The notes below the pieces were generated by a model. That model was not told the DNA's origin. It worked only from the letters and a program-made list of their open reading frames with translations, and ran no database searches. From contig CM066733.1 in the NCBI GenBank assembly GCA_033961575.1, forward strand, positions 63,858,921 through 63,922,920: 64,000 nucleotides of DNA, in the 5' to 3' direction. The stretch's first letter is position 1; the number at the start of each line of letters is the position of its first letter. The DNA is from Aselliscus stoliczkanus (Eukaryota > Chordata > Mammalia > Chiroptera > Hipposideridae). The position numbers and the translations under genes are program-made. Positions 20,761-32,460 of the stretch are shown here, piece by piece.

Positions 20761-22372
20761 GCTATGTCCCCCAGTCTTGGCCAGGCGGCTGTATGTAGTA
20801 GGTGCCCTGTGGGACTCAGTGGTGCAGTTTCCCTGGTCACCTGCGTGGGGTGTTCCAGGAGTGTCCTTTCTGTGGTTTGTGTGTGGCCTCCTGTTATAGG
20901 TGAGCCTTAGTTGCTATTTGGATGTCAGTGGGTGAGATTGACCCTCAGGCTATTGGCTGTGGGGTTTTGCCATGTTCACAGCTTACAGGAGGCTGTGCAG
21001 GAGGTTTACCCCACTGAGTGGAAATTGCCCCAGCAGGCTCTGGTGCCTTCTGAGACTGCCTTTTGGGTGTGCCACCTGTGGGGCTAATTGGGTGGATAGT
21101 GCTCTGCTGTGATCTGAAGCCAGCCTCCAAGTATGTTGGTTCAGGGACTTCTTGTGAAGGGCTCTAGTGCAGGCCCAGGTCAGCCACTGCCTTTGACCAG
21201 CTGGGGACTACCTGGTAAGAACTACAAAATGATCCGTAGGTGTTCACTGCTTGAGCTAACCCTGGAGGCATGTGGGAGAGCCCACACTGTGATCTGAGGA
21301 TGGCTGGCATCAGAACTGAGCCTGACGTAGCTCCACAAAATGCAGTGACATCCTGAGGCCTGCCAGCTCCTTTAAGTTTCAGCTGCTGATAAAGCCTCAT
21401 GCGGTATGCATGCGGGTAAGGCAGGGTCTCAGGGGGTCACTAGAGTGGGAAGAGTTGTGGTCCCCAGGTTAATATAAATTCTGGTTTGGTGCCAGTGCTG
21501 AGCCTAAAGTTACTCATCAAAAGTCTCAGAGCACACCAAGGCCAGTTACCGCCCACTGGGGTCTGTCTGACTCTGATAAGTTTACCATGAAAGAGTGCAA
21601 CATGTGCAGGGCTAGCTGTTCTTGGAGAAAGTGCCTTCAGCATGGTGAAGCTGGGTGGGGCAGGGTCCCAGTGAGTCAGCAGGGCATAGCTGCAGAGGTC
21701 ACCAGACAAATCAGATTCAGATTTGGCCAGTGGGGGTGGGCTCGACACAAAAAAGATGGTGGCTGCCTGCCAGCTGTACAGGAGAAGGACTTTCTCACAG
21801 GGAAATGGCAACTGTTCTCCAGCCCTCAACCTGAAACAACACAACTCAGTCTGCCCCCAATATGTCTCTGACACACCCTGAGTTACTGTCCCTCTGCTGG
21901 GTCCCAAGGTAAGTGCCTGGGAGTGAGACAGTCTGTGCACAGACCTTTAGGAGAATACCTGGGTTTCCAGCTGCCATCAGTCCCACCTGAATTGTTGGAA
22001 TTCCCACTGTTTTTCACAGCCAGATGTTGTGGGGGCTCCTCTTCCTGGCACCAGTTCTCTAGGCTGAGAGGCCAGCGTGAGGCTGGGGTTTCTGACTCCT
22101 CTGGGAGGGATCCTCCATGGCTGAGCTATCCCTCCCGGTTCTTAACTGCCACATGGAGTTGTGGGGTTAGCTCGTTCCATGTCTTCACACCTCCTACCAG
22201 TCTCGGAATGGCTCCTTCTTTATATCCTTAGTTATAAAGCTTCTGTTCAGCTAGACTTAAGATTGTTCTCCAGGTTGATTGTTCTGTAATTTAGTTGTAA
22301 TTTTAATTTGTTCACGGAAGGAAGGAAGCACAGCATATATCTACTCTGCCATCTTGGATCTCCTATGGGACT

Positions 22373-23600
22373 TCAAAATCTCATTGTAATACCCAATAGC
22401 ACACTCTGGCACCCGCTTTGTCCTCATTTGAAGAAAGTGCTTAGAACAAATAAGGTTGGGTGCATTCTAAAGCTACTTCACAGAAAATATGGCTGCTAAT
22501 TGCTATAGAGTTTCATCAATTATACAAATAAAATAAAAACAACCTCTTTGCATTTATATTTGTTAATAGTTTTTAAAGTTAATGATATTTTTACTTGATT
22601 CCCTTTCTGATTAGTATCCCATGTCCATTCAATGCTAGGGGAAACAGGAATGATGAGGTTAAGTGAGTTCTCTGAAGTAAAACAGTCTGTTAGTAAAAGA
22701 GCTGGGGAGAGACTTGAAAACAGGGTGCCCAGGTTTTTTGAGGAAGGATCTGATGTGCATCTCAATTAGATGAAATCAGAGTGATTTAAATTATGTATCT
22801 TGGGCTGTGACTGGCCTCCATTCTGGGAGGTCAAAAGCACTGAATCCTTTTAGCTCTGCCTGGACCGTCCAAGACTGAAGGTGATTACAGTCCAAGACAG
22901 GCTCGTTTATAGGAAGAGAGAGAAGGAAGAAAGAGCAATGTGTTGCCTTTTGTGTCCACAAGATTACTCGCCCTCTCTTCTCTGCTCCAAAGTGGAGTAG
23001 TGTCAATTGGTTGTGGATCTGTCTTCCCAGGGATTCCTGGTGAGCTCCTGAAGAGTAGGACTAGATTTTTTTTATTTATGTATTTCTGGTGGGGCTGCTA
23101 GGTACAGTTGTGCAGGTTGGTCACTGCACGGGACGTCTGGCTGAGGAGTGAATAAAATCCACACTCTTTAAGCAGTGGGCCCCATGGGAATATGATACAC
23201 CGAGAAGAAGTATGTTTCTCTTATTTGCACACAGGTACTCTGGGAAATAGTGAGAGTCCTTGTCTTTGCACCTGGAACACAGTATAAGGTGCTTATTTGC
23301 TAAATGAATAAACCCCAGGTGATTGCTTCTTTCTGAAGGTGATTTTGATCAGGTATTACTAGCAACAAAGTGTTTCTAGGGTGAGAGTTGGTGAGTGTAA
23401 CAGACACTTAAGATTTTTCCTTCTCAAGTTTCCACAAATACTCACAGAAGTAGAGCAGCAGTTTCAAGGTTCAGAGACTAGAATAAAAATAAACGAACAG
23501 CCACCATTTATTAAACATTCATTATGTATTAGGTATGTATTAATTTCAAGATGTTTGTACTTTGTCCTGCATCCCCTAACCACGTGAATTCTTTGTCATT
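22373..23600. other. No recognisable gene or repeat
   Basis: Unique sequence. A short L2/MIR-like terminus (ggcacttatttgctaaatgaataa type) is near 23290-23312. Short open frames are unrecognised. Confidence 0.4.
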
Positions 23601-23639
23601 AGTCAGGTGTAGAAATAACAGTGGTACTCAATTAGTTCA

Positions 23640-23965
23640 TGAACACCCCTAAATTTTGCACCCTTGTTTACAATTGGATTGGGGCCACATGATTCGGTTC
23701 TACAAATGGGATGTAGGTAGATGTACAACCAACTCCAGACATGACCTGGGTGAGCCACCATTCCTCTTTCTCTGCCACAGTGACCCTGGAAACCATATGT
23801 TGAGATGTTAGTATCTCAAGATGGAGGGAGCATGGGTCCCGGAATCACTGCCTGAACAGGAGTTGCCTTCAAGGGTCACCCTATCCACAGTTGCCTTTTG
23901 TGAAAAAGATATGACTCTTTGTTGTGTTCTTGGAACATAGTGTAGCCAAAGCTAACTAATATAGC
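23640..23965 (+). repeat. MaLR/MLT-like LTR fragment (tentative)
   Basis: The text 'ggattggggccacatgattc', 'tctctgccacagtgaccctg' and a terminal 'gtagccaaagctaactaata' followed by tagc recall the 3' half of an old MLT1-type LTR. No intact ends or target duplication were seen, and the class is uncertain. Confidence 0.4.
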
Positions 23966-24004
23966 AGAAACAAGAATAATTTTATGTATTTCTTTTATAT
24001 AATT

Positions 24005-24175
24005 GTTTATATTGCACAAAATATATTCTTGATCCCCACAATAACCTCGAGAGATCAGCAGGGATCATAAGCCCCATTTTATAGGCCAGGAAACTGAGGC
24101 TTAGAGAAGTGAAATGATTTGCTCAAGACCACACTGTTGGTAGGTGGTCAAACCAAGGTTAGGCCCTTGGTATTT
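24005..24175 (-). repeat. MIR, antisense
   Basis: The blocks 'ccccattttataggccagga', 'aactgaggcttagagaagtg' and 'gctcaagaccacactgttgg' are the MIR core in reverse. Confidence 0.75.
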
Positions 24176-24674
24176 TTCCCACACTCTGCAATTTTATAAC
24201 TTCCTAGCTTGATGTTATAAAAGCAAGCAATAACCTCAGAGGGAATGAGGGTCCCACTGTATAGAGTTCTGCAGATTAAATTAAACACCTTGAAGGACTA
24301 AAAGGCTAGGTAGCCAGTACAGACAGGTGTAGTACATTCCAATGGCTCATATTCTTAAGTCAACAAGCTGCAGGCGTCCTGTGGTTGCTCAGACTTCTGG
24401 GTGGTCCTGGAGGGGAGTCCTGAGCCTAGTTCTTAAGCAGTCCAGAGTGCAGATCTCCAATTTGAATCACAGGCCTTGAATTAAAGACAAAAAGTTGCAT
24501 GCTGTAGGTGAAAATCCTCAGTATCTCCAGGAAAATCAGGGGATTCTTTTTCCTTCCTCATCCCCACCCCATACCCCTACCAACATTTTATTCTTTAGAA
24601 AATTCTTCGCAGTGTACAAAACACTTCACTCTCCATTTTCTCATTTAATTCTCACAAAAGGTGATCATGCGTTT

Positions 24675-24675
<1 letters not shown>
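24176..24675. other. No recognisable gene or repeat
   Basis: Unique sequence between two MIR copies; nothing supported. Confidence 0.35.

Positions 24676-24727
<52 letters not shown>
24676..24727. repeat. (GT)n microsatellite
   Basis: An uninterrupted GT dinucleotide run of about 50 bases, likely polymorphic in length. Confidence 0.97.
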
Positions 24728-24728
<1 letters not shown>

Positions 24729-24784
24729 GGAACTCAGAAAGATTGATTTGTTCTAAGATAATGGCAGGGTTCTGCCTCTCAGAA

Positions 24785-24940
24785 TATAGTCTGACATTTA
24801 TTGAGCACATACCATATGTATTATCTCACTGAATCCTACAGTAATCCTCCAAGTTTGCTATCATGGTACCTGTTCTACATGAGGAATCTTACGGATGAAA
24901 AGTTTAAAAACTTGTTCTAGGAAGGTTCTCAGTGAGGATC
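24785..24940 (-). repeat. MIR/L2-type fragment, antisense
   Basis: The blocks 'catttattgagcacatacca', 'tattatctcactgaatccta' and 'catgaggaatcttacggatg' follow MIR core order in reverse. Divergence is high. Confidence 0.55.
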
Positions 24941-25799
24941 TATAAAGCCCATGGAGGAGTTTTCAACAAAGACAAAAAGGGGAAGGGATGGAGGGTAAAA
25001 GCATACAGTTATCCCATCCTATACAAGAGATGTGCCACAGATACCCAAGTAACTTCTAGTAACTTTATTAGCTATAGTCAATTTGACATTCTTTAAAAAT
25101 CCACTGTAATCTTTGATCTTACCTCCTTTCAATGGAAGAGGATGCACAATCTCTGTCATCTTTTGTACAGGAAATAAAGTTTCCATTTGGTTGACATCCA
25201 GTAATCTCTTTATATTGAGAAGAGGGCTGGAATCTCCTTGTTTAGGTGTCCTTTTTATGACTTTGTACATACTGATGTTGCTCAGTCTCTTTTGCTGATT
25301 AAGGCCCCAAATCTTTCTCTCTCTGGCTCAAGCTCCTGGGATTTTTCTCCCAGAGAGACAATAAGCTGTCAGTAGCCTGAATGTGACAAGGATCTATGTC
25401 ATCTTTGCTTGTGGTTATTTGGCATCCTCTGTTCCTTGCTGTGGTTGAGCCCTCATTTAGCATTCTTGCCTGTGAAGCTCAGGCTATTGAGACAAGGGTT
25501 CATCCTCAGACTGAGGGCTCCCCTGCAGGGTCTCCAGCAGCCCAGCCCAGTGTACCATTTACTTTGCGTTTTATGTAAATGTCCCCTTAGAGTTGGACAT
25601 TGAGGCAAGACCATGGCCCTGTTCTTGACTTCATTCATTCATTCATTCATTCATTGATTCAGAAATATTATTATATTTCTATAATACTAGTTATATCTTA
25701 GAAATGACTGGTCTCTGAGGACAGAGGGGTGAATAGCCAGTTCTGTCCTAGCTGATGGGGACATACACAAATAAACCACTTTGGAAACATGAGTCACTG
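24941..25799. other. Unique sequence with a short (ATTC)n run
   Basis: A tetranucleotide ATTC run of about 25 bases occupies 25631-25656, and an L2-like start (attgattcagaaatattatt) follows. No gene is seen. Confidence 0.5.
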
Positions 25800-26592
25800 T
25801 TAAGTCTTCCTCCCCCTTAGGCCCCATGTTGCAGTCAAACGCCAAGTCTTATCAATTTTATCTTCAAAATAATCATCATACTCATCTCTACTTCTGCATC
25901 CCAGCCACCACTCCCTTAGTTTAGGTCTTTCATACCTTTTTTGTTGATTATTGCAATTCCCACATAATTAGTCTGTCTGACAGTCTCTCCCGACCTTAAT
26001 CAATCTCCCACTTTAAAGCATGAATGAGTCACCTAAAATATACATCTAACTAAGTTTCTCATTCAAACTTACAAGTGGCTCCCTTTTGCCCACTTAACAT
26101 GGAGTACAAAAAAAATCCCTGGTGCCCTGGCTTGTACCCACTTCTCCAGCCCTGTTCCTTAGTGGATGCCCCTGACCCCCAGACTGATTATTCAACCCCT
26201 TGGTGTTGGCTAGTCTCCAGTTCTCCTGATGAGCGAGTGTTTTGACTCTACCTTCTGCACCTCTTTCTCCTCACCCCACCACCTCTCCGCCTTTGTTCCC
26301 TTCTCCCTGCGTCCTTTGTAACTCTTGCATGTAGATAACTCCTTTTCAATCTTCAAGGTTTCTTTTTTGGACCTAACTTTTCTAGAAAGCCTTTGTTACT
26401 TCGCTGCCCACTCCATAACTGGTTCCTTTATTCAGTGGGCCCTTGCTATCCCTTGTACATCTCTATTATTGCTCCTAACATATGGGCTGATGGGTGTCTT
26501 CAGTGTCCGTTTGCTTCACTAGACTCTGGACTCCATAAGGGCAGGGTACTTGGCACATAATAGGCCCCTAAGAAACTTGTTGAATGAATAAA
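25800..26592 (-). repeat. L2 3' region, antisense
   Basis: L2 reversed landmarks appear in order: 'gattattgcaattcccacat', 'caagtggctcccttttgccc', 'tggcttgtacccacttctcc', 'gactctggactccataaggg' and the terminus 'aaacttgttgaatgaataaa'. It is long but diverged. Confidence 0.7.
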
Positions 26593-28129
26593 CAGAAAAT
26601 TTCAGTGCAATGGAAAACAAGAGGGGCTGGAGGAAGTGACTCACTCCCACTGGAAAGTTTGGAAGTGGCCTTAAAGATAAGAAATGGGCTGCATGTTGAA
26701 GGAAGAAGGAGAGCTTGTGGGTTGGGAATGGGGAGAAGAATACAGCCCTAGTGACCCACTAGCAAAATTCTTGTTTCCTGTTACGGTGCTTTATGTTCTG
26801 CTGGCCTAGAGGTCTTAGTTCCAGAGGAGGACTGCTTCCACCAGGAATACAATCATGATTTCACTGAACTGAAAATTACGACTGCCACCTGGCCACTTTG
26901 GGCCTCTCATGCCTCTGAATCATCAGGCAAAGAAAGGAGTTACTGTTTTGGCTGCGGTGAGTGTCCTGACTACTAAGGGGAAATTGGAGCGTTACTCCAC
27001 AGTGGAGGTAAGAAAGAGAATTTCTGGAACACAGGAGATCTTTTAAGGCATCTCTTAGTATTACTATTCCCTGTGATTAAGGTAAGGGAAAACTACAGCA
27101 ACCCAATCCAGGCAGGACTTCCAATGGCCCAGACCCTTCAGGAATGAAGGTTTGAGTCTCTCCACCATATAAAGAACTGCGGCCAACTGAGGTGCTTGCT
27201 GAAGGCAAAGGGAATACAGAATGGGTAGTGGAAGAAGATAGTTAATACCAGCTACAGCCTCGTGACCAAGTTACAGAAATGAAGACTCTAATTGTCATAA
27301 GAATTCCTACTTATTTACTTATGAACATGTTTGTGTGTGACATGTGAAATTCACCACACAGCTCCTCTCTTGTTCATCTTGCTTAGAAGGACATATCCTT
27401 CCTTGATTGTAGCAGGCTCCGCCTTCTCCCCCCTACTCCCCCCAGCCTTCCCTGAGGTCACCTGATTTCTGTCTTTTTGGTGCTGAGCAGGAGCTGAGTG
27501 ATTTCAAAGAAAATGCAGTCAACAACACTCAAGATGAGTCTATTGAGAATTTACAAAGTGAGAGGCTGTGTAGGACAATGCATCGGCTACCGATTCTACC
27601 CTCAAGTGGTTTTTACAGTCTAGTAGCAAAGCAAATGCAAATATAGGGTTTCGTTCTTTTTCTTTCTTTTTTTTTTTTGCTCTTTTACAGCTATATTTGT
27701 TTGCATCGATACCATGTTCATGCATGGTTACAGGGAGAGCAGAGGTACCTTACACACACTTGTTTGTGTGGGCTGAGTGCCTTGCTCATCAAATGCCCAT
27801 TACTGCCAGTCACCCAAAGCTGATTTAGTGCAGGCTCTTTGGCCAGCGGGGCAGCATCCAGGAAAACAGTTCCCTTCTCTGCTTGGAGGCCTGAGGCGTG
27901 AACCACCAGGATGCTGCCCCCACCAGCTCTTCTTCCCTGCGTTTCTTCTTGGTCATTTTCCTTGTATGCTGATAATCCATGTCAGAGGCTATGCAACTCA
28001 TGGAACACTTGGAACAAGTGGAATTTCAATCCTCACTTTTGAGGGATGGTCAACTCCAAATCACTGTGCTTCTATGATAGTCTCAAGAAGCCCCCCCTCT
28101 CAATTTAGCAATATGCATCAAGAGTGTTA
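26593..28129. other. No recognisable gene or repeat
   Basis: About 1.5 kb of unique sequence. The open frame at 27777-28130 (plus, 117 codons) is not recognised. A T tract at 27669-27680 could be a retro-tail, but no body is identifiable. Confidence 0.4.
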
Positions 28130-28468
28130 ATAATGTATGCACACTTCTATTCATACAGTAGAATACTACGCCAGAGGTAGAAGGAGACGTACCATATGAT
28201 TCTATACATATAAAACCCTAGATAATTCTAACTAATCTATAGTGACAGAAAGCAGAACAGTGGTTGCTGGGAAGGGGGAGAGCCAAGAGAGGGAGGGATT
28301 ATAGAGGGGCACAGAGAAAATTATGAGTGTGATGGATGTTCAATATCTTGATTGTGGCAGTGGTTTCAAGGGTGTGTACACATGTCAGAAACTATGAAAT
28401 TGGGCACTTTAAATATGTCCAATTTATTGTATGTCAATTATACCTTAATAAGGCTGTTTAAATTTTTT
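28130..28468 (+). repeat. L1M-type 3' end, sense
   Basis: The blocks 'accatatgattctatacata', 'agaacagtggttgctgggaa', 'gtgatggatgttcaatatct' and 'tgtatgtcaattatacctta' are the classic L1M 3' UTR series, followed by 'ataaggc' and an A/T-rich tail. Confidence 0.8.
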
Positions 28469-28479
28469 TTTTAAATGTG

Positions 28480-28955
28480 TGTACATCTTGACCCAATAAT
28501 TCCATTCTAGTCACCCTCCTAAGGAAATAATTGAAGTGCCCAATTTATGTTCAAGATCTTTGGCACGTTGTTTAGAATAGTAAAAAAGTTCAATAAGAGG
28601 GCATAGTTAAAAAAAATTAATGCTTAAATAAATTCCAGATGATGATGATGGAATATGATGTATGCTTTTAAAATAACACTATCTTATTTACAGTGATGAA
28701 GAAAAGGTTTACCATGTAGTGTTCGGTGGAAAATCCATTTACAAAACATTATGAGCATTATGAGAGGAAAATATGTTACAAAATAAAGGTGTATGTAGAA
28801 GAAAGACTAGAGGATTTGCACAAAATACACCAAATAATCATTTCTAGGTAATGGTGGGGTAATGGGTAATTTTAATTTTCTTCTTAGTGCTTTTTATGTA
28901 TTATTCAAGTTTTCTACTTTTAAAATGTAACACTCTTTAAAGTATAAAACAACCT
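28480..28955 (+). repeat. Second old L1 3' fragment, sense
   Basis: It begins 'cttgacccaataattccatt' and 'ctcctaaggaaataattgaa', typical of L1 3' regions. It continues through a 'ggtaatggtggggtaatggg' block to a T-rich stretch ('gctttttatgtattattcaa'). It lies immediately after the previous L1 end in the same orientation. Confidence 0.65.
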
Positions 28956-28960
28956 AAAGC

Positions 28961-29006
<46 letters not shown>

Positions 29007-29040
29007 TGTGTGTGTGTGTGTGTGTGTGAGTGTGTGTATG
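28961..29040. repeat. (GATA)n(GT)n compound microsatellite
   Basis: About 11 GATA/TAGA units at 28961-29006 pass directly into a GT run to about 29040 with small interruptions. Confidence 0.96.
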
Positions 29041-29944
29041 TAAAGGTGCCTCAGCCACTCTGTCCTTGTGAAGGTTTCAGGGGAAGGGCCTGTCCCTCTT
29101 GTCATCTTTTCTCCTGCTACCAGGTAGGTGCTGTCCCCTGGCTACCATGAGCTCCAGAGGCCTTGGGAATGCCCATGCCTGGGACTTCCAATCCTCCTTA
29201 GGGCCCTGGCACCCCTTCTCCCTGCATGGTTAGTTTACACAGGAGGTCACTTGCTTCCCGTGCTGTAAATGGCAAGAACTAGGCAAAGAATGACTGTAGC
29301 TGGGCCATGGGGGGCGGGGTGCTACGCATTGGGGAAGGAGGCAAAACTTGGTCTTCCTAGCTCCTTCCCAGCTCTGTTTCTTCTGGTTAAGTGCAGGTTT
29401 TAGATGCACAGGGGAAGCAAGACGGGAGCCACTGTAGATTTGCCCAGGCCACCATTCTATTACCTTCCAGCAAAAACTGTAGCCATGGGGTAGGGAGGCC
29501 GAGTGCAATTTGGGTGTGTAGGTCAGCCTGCCTTTCGTGGCCTCCTTCGTCACTTTTTCCTTCCTATCAACAGAAGCTCAGGAGGGCTGAAATCAGTTCA
29601 CTTAGCTTCACACGTGAAAGCAGCATGGCTTCCTTTGGTCTGGTGTGTTGCTCTCTGGGTTGCTAGCTGCCCCGGTGGTATTAATTCCTGATAGGCACCA
29701 ACAGCTGAAATCAAGTGCAATGCAAGAAGTTTGATGTACTTTGCAAACACCTGCTTGTTCTGCCATGGATGGCAGGGTTGGGAGGGCCAAGGTGCTGTAT
29801 CTCAGGCAGCTGCAACCGAGAGAATGTTGCTAGATTAACAGGGGGATGAACCAAGACTAGAAGCATCTGTGACCTGAAAATTGGGTTTGTTTAACTGGAT
29901 GGAGAGACTTGTGAAGGCAAACCCAGGTGTATACCATAGGTGGC
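29041..29944. other. No recognisable gene or repeat
   Basis: Open frames on both strands at 29230-29790 overlap each other and resemble nothing known. Confidence 0.4.
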
Positions 29945-29949
29945 CTTGA

Positions 29950-30255
29950 CTATGTGGAGGGATGGCAATATGATGCACGGGTTGCCTAACCTCTCTGAGG
30001 CTCAGTTTGCTCATCTGTAAAATGGGATGCGAACATTCATTTTGTAGAACTCATTCATGTATCCATTTATTCTCTAAATATTTCTTGAACATATATTACA
30101 TGCCAAACAATGTGTCAGGGGCTAAAGACACAACAAATTAATTAGACACAGCCTCTAATTCCTTATGGTTCTTTCTTATTAGTTTCCTGGGAGATTTGGG
30201 AATTATGTATATCTGAGACCACGCTGATTGGCATACAGGAGATGCTTAAGAAATG
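29950..30255 (+). repeat. MIR core followed by L2-type fragment
   Basis: The block 'cctaacctctctgaggctca' with 'gctcatctgtaaaatgggat' (29985-30028) is MIR in sense. From 30045, 'cattcatgtatccatttatt' and 'acatattacatgccaaacaa' follow the L2 series. Confidence 0.6.
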
Positions 30256-30539
30256 CTGATGTTGTCACCAAGGACTCCTGCAAGGGAACAATGCCTGGGC
30301 CCAGTTACTGAACCTGTGACCATGAGGCAGAAGCTTGGATATCACGGTCTGTGTACTGGCCAGTGAGGGCCAGCGAAGGAACCTGCAGGAGTGAGTAAAG
30401 AACTTAGTCCAGGTAAAGAAATGTGTGGGCTCCAGGCTGTCATTGGAGAAAGGTTTTATTTGGCTGCTGGAAATAATTCTTCTGAATGTGTGTGTATATG
30501 TGCTATTCATGTGAATGGACATTCAATTTGTAAATATAT

Positions 30540-30890
30540 CATTCATTTATTGAAAAAGCATTCATGTATGGAAGAAGCATTTATTCAGTGCTAGGCACTG
30601 TGCTTAGAGCTGAGGAAGAGACTAAGGAATCTTGAAACGTGGCATTTCAGGATCTTGCAGTCTGATGGGAAGGAAAAGAAGTGCACATAGCAGCCTTAAG
30701 GGCAGGGATGAGTGAAACAGGTCAGAGTGGTGGGAGTTCAGAATGGGTGAGAATGGTTTGGTTTGGAGAGGCAGGAAGTTGAGTGGATGAGTGGATATGG
30801 GGCTTTAGCTAGACTCTGTGCCTTAGGGATGCTCATGGGAGAGTGAGCAGGCGAGATTTGGTGAGTGGAGGGTGTGGTTGGAGACATTCA
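30540..30890 (+). repeat. L2 fragment, sense
   Basis: The blocks 'gaagaagcatttattcagtg' and 'ctaggcactgtgcttagagc' start it, and later 'gagtgagcaggcgagatttg' type text is consistent with L2. It is diverged. Confidence 0.5.
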
Positions 30891-31115
30891 TTCATTCATT
30901 CATTCATAATTCATTCATTCATTAGATCTTTACTGAGTTCCTGTTGCTGGGCACTCTTCTAAATTCTGGGGACTCACCAGTGAACAAGACAGAAAACTAA
31001 CCCTTCCTTAGTGTAGTTTGCATTCTAAAAGAGGAAGATGAAAAATAAGAAGTTATATATAGCAGCAGTTCTCAAAGTTTTTGCTCTCAGAACCCCTATA
31101 CATTCATTCAATTTT

Positions 31116-31219
31116 TTTTTTTTTTGAGGGGAGTGTCACCGGCCCTCACATGTGGGATCCGAACCGGGGCCGCTGGTGTCCCAAGCCAGCTCCAACCAAT
31201 GCACCACTTGGCCGGCCCA
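31116..31219 (-). mobile_element. tRNA-derived SINE (short family, copy 4), antisense
   Basis: T tract, then 'gaggggagtgtcaccggccc', 'aaccggggccgctggtgtcc' and a terminal 'cttggccggccc', the reverse complement of the short SINE. A perfect 15-bp target duplication 'cattcattcaatttt' lies at 31101-31115 and 31220-31234. Confidence 0.93.
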
Positions 31220-31234
31220 CATTCATTCAATTTT

Positions 31235-32460
31235 AAAAAATTAATTTTTATTTTGCAATTACAGTTGATAGTCAATGTTATTTTGTATTAGTTTCAGGTG
31301 TACAGCATAGTGATTAGACATTTATACAACTTATAAAATGATCCCTCTGATAAGTCTAGTCCTCGCCTGGCACCACACAATTGTTGCCTATATTCCCTAA
31401 GCTGTATTTTACATCCCCATGACTATTTTGTAACTACCAATTTGTACCTCTTAATCCCTTCACCTTTTTCACCCAGCTCCCCAACCCCCCTCCCATCTGG
31501 CAACCATCAGTTTGTTCTCTGTATCTATGAGTCTGTTTCTGTTTTGTTTGTTCGTTTATTTTGTTCTTTAGATTCCATGTATAAGTAAAATCATATGGTA
31601 TTTGCCTTTCTCTGTCTGACTTACTTCACTTAGTGTAATACCCTCTAGATCCATTCATGTTGTTGCAAATGGTAAGATTTCATTTTTTAAAAAAATTTTT
31701 ATGGCTGAGGAATATTCCATTGCATATATGTACTATCTCTTCTTAATCCAATCGGTTATTGATGAGTCCTTAGGTTGCTTCCATATTTTGGCTATTGTAA
31801 ATCATGTTGCAATAAACATAAAAGTGCACATATATTTTTGAATTAGTAATTTGGATTTCTTCAGTTAAATACCCAGAAGTGGAATTGCTGGGTCATAAGG
31901 TAGTTCTATTTTTAATTTTTTGACAAACCTCTACATTGTTTTCCATAGTGGCTGCACCAATTTACAATCCCACCAACAGTTACCTGCGGGTTCCCTATTT
32001 TCCACATCCTCTCCAACACTTGATGATTGTTGATTTATTGATGATAGCCATTCTGACAGGTGTGAGGTGGTATCTCACTGTGGTTTTTATTTGCATTTCC
32101 CTAATGATCAGTGAAGTTGAACACCTTTCCATATGTCTATTGGCCATCTGTATGTCCTCTTTGGTGAAATGTCTGTTCAAGTACTTTGCCCATTTTTTAA
32201 TTGGACTGTTTGTTTTTTTGATGATAAATTGTATAAATTCTTTGTAAATTTTGGATATTAACCCCTTATTGGATGTATCATTGGCGAATATCTTCTCCCA
32301 ATCGGTAGGTTGTCTTTTAATTTTGTTGAGGGTATCCTTTGCTGTGCAAAAAATTTTAGTTTGATGTAACCCCATTTGTTTATTTTTTCCTTTGTTTCTC
32401 TTGCCTGAGGAGATATATAAAATATATCTTAGTAATATGTATATATTACTAAGAGCACTG
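31235..32460 (-). mobile_element. 5'-truncated L1, minus strand
   Basis: On the minus strand it carries the C-terminal part of ORF2 and then the 3' UTR ending near 31235. It is truncated at its 5' side at about 32460. The 3' UTR unit matches the L1 at 18.2-19.4 kb. The whole piece lies inside the hAT-like element. Confidence 0.85.
31995..32375 (-). pseudogene. L1 ORF2 C-terminal fragment
   Basis: The frame of about 126 codons contains [20 protein letters not shown], then [20 protein letters not shown], then [17 protein letters not shown] and ends near CWRGCG. These are hallmarks of the region after the reverse transcriptase domain, leading to the cysteine-rich C-terminal motif. Without the upstream endonuclease and polymerase it cannot act. 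Confidence 0.9.

Larger units (their letters stand above)
18198..22372 (-). mobile_element. LINE-1, minus strand, 5' end retained, internally deleted
   Basis: Read on the minus strand, the element starts near 22370 with a ccaagatggcagagtaga-type L1 5' end. It runs through a long 5' UTR (to about 20760), an ORF1-related region (about 20760-19850), a broken start of ORF2 endonuclease (19690-19393) and then directly into 3' sequence ending in AATAAAAATC plus A at about 18230-18198. Most of ORF2 (the rest of the endonuclease, reverse transcriptase and most of the C-terminal region) is missing. All reading frames are broken by stops or expansions, so this copy is dead. A short SINE interrupts the 3' UTR at 18468-18571, and a TA microsatellite has expanded at 19679-19835. 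Confidence 0.85.

Noticed and set aside
21440..21940. 166-codon minus-strand open frame in the L1 5' UTR
   Set aside because: It lies upstream of ORF1 in the L1, has no recognisable domain and is most likely a chance frame in GC-richer 5' UTR sequence.
25621..25660. CRISPR-like short tandem units
   Set aside because: It is a simple ATTC microsatellite in mammalian DNA; no spacer structure exists anywhere in the window.
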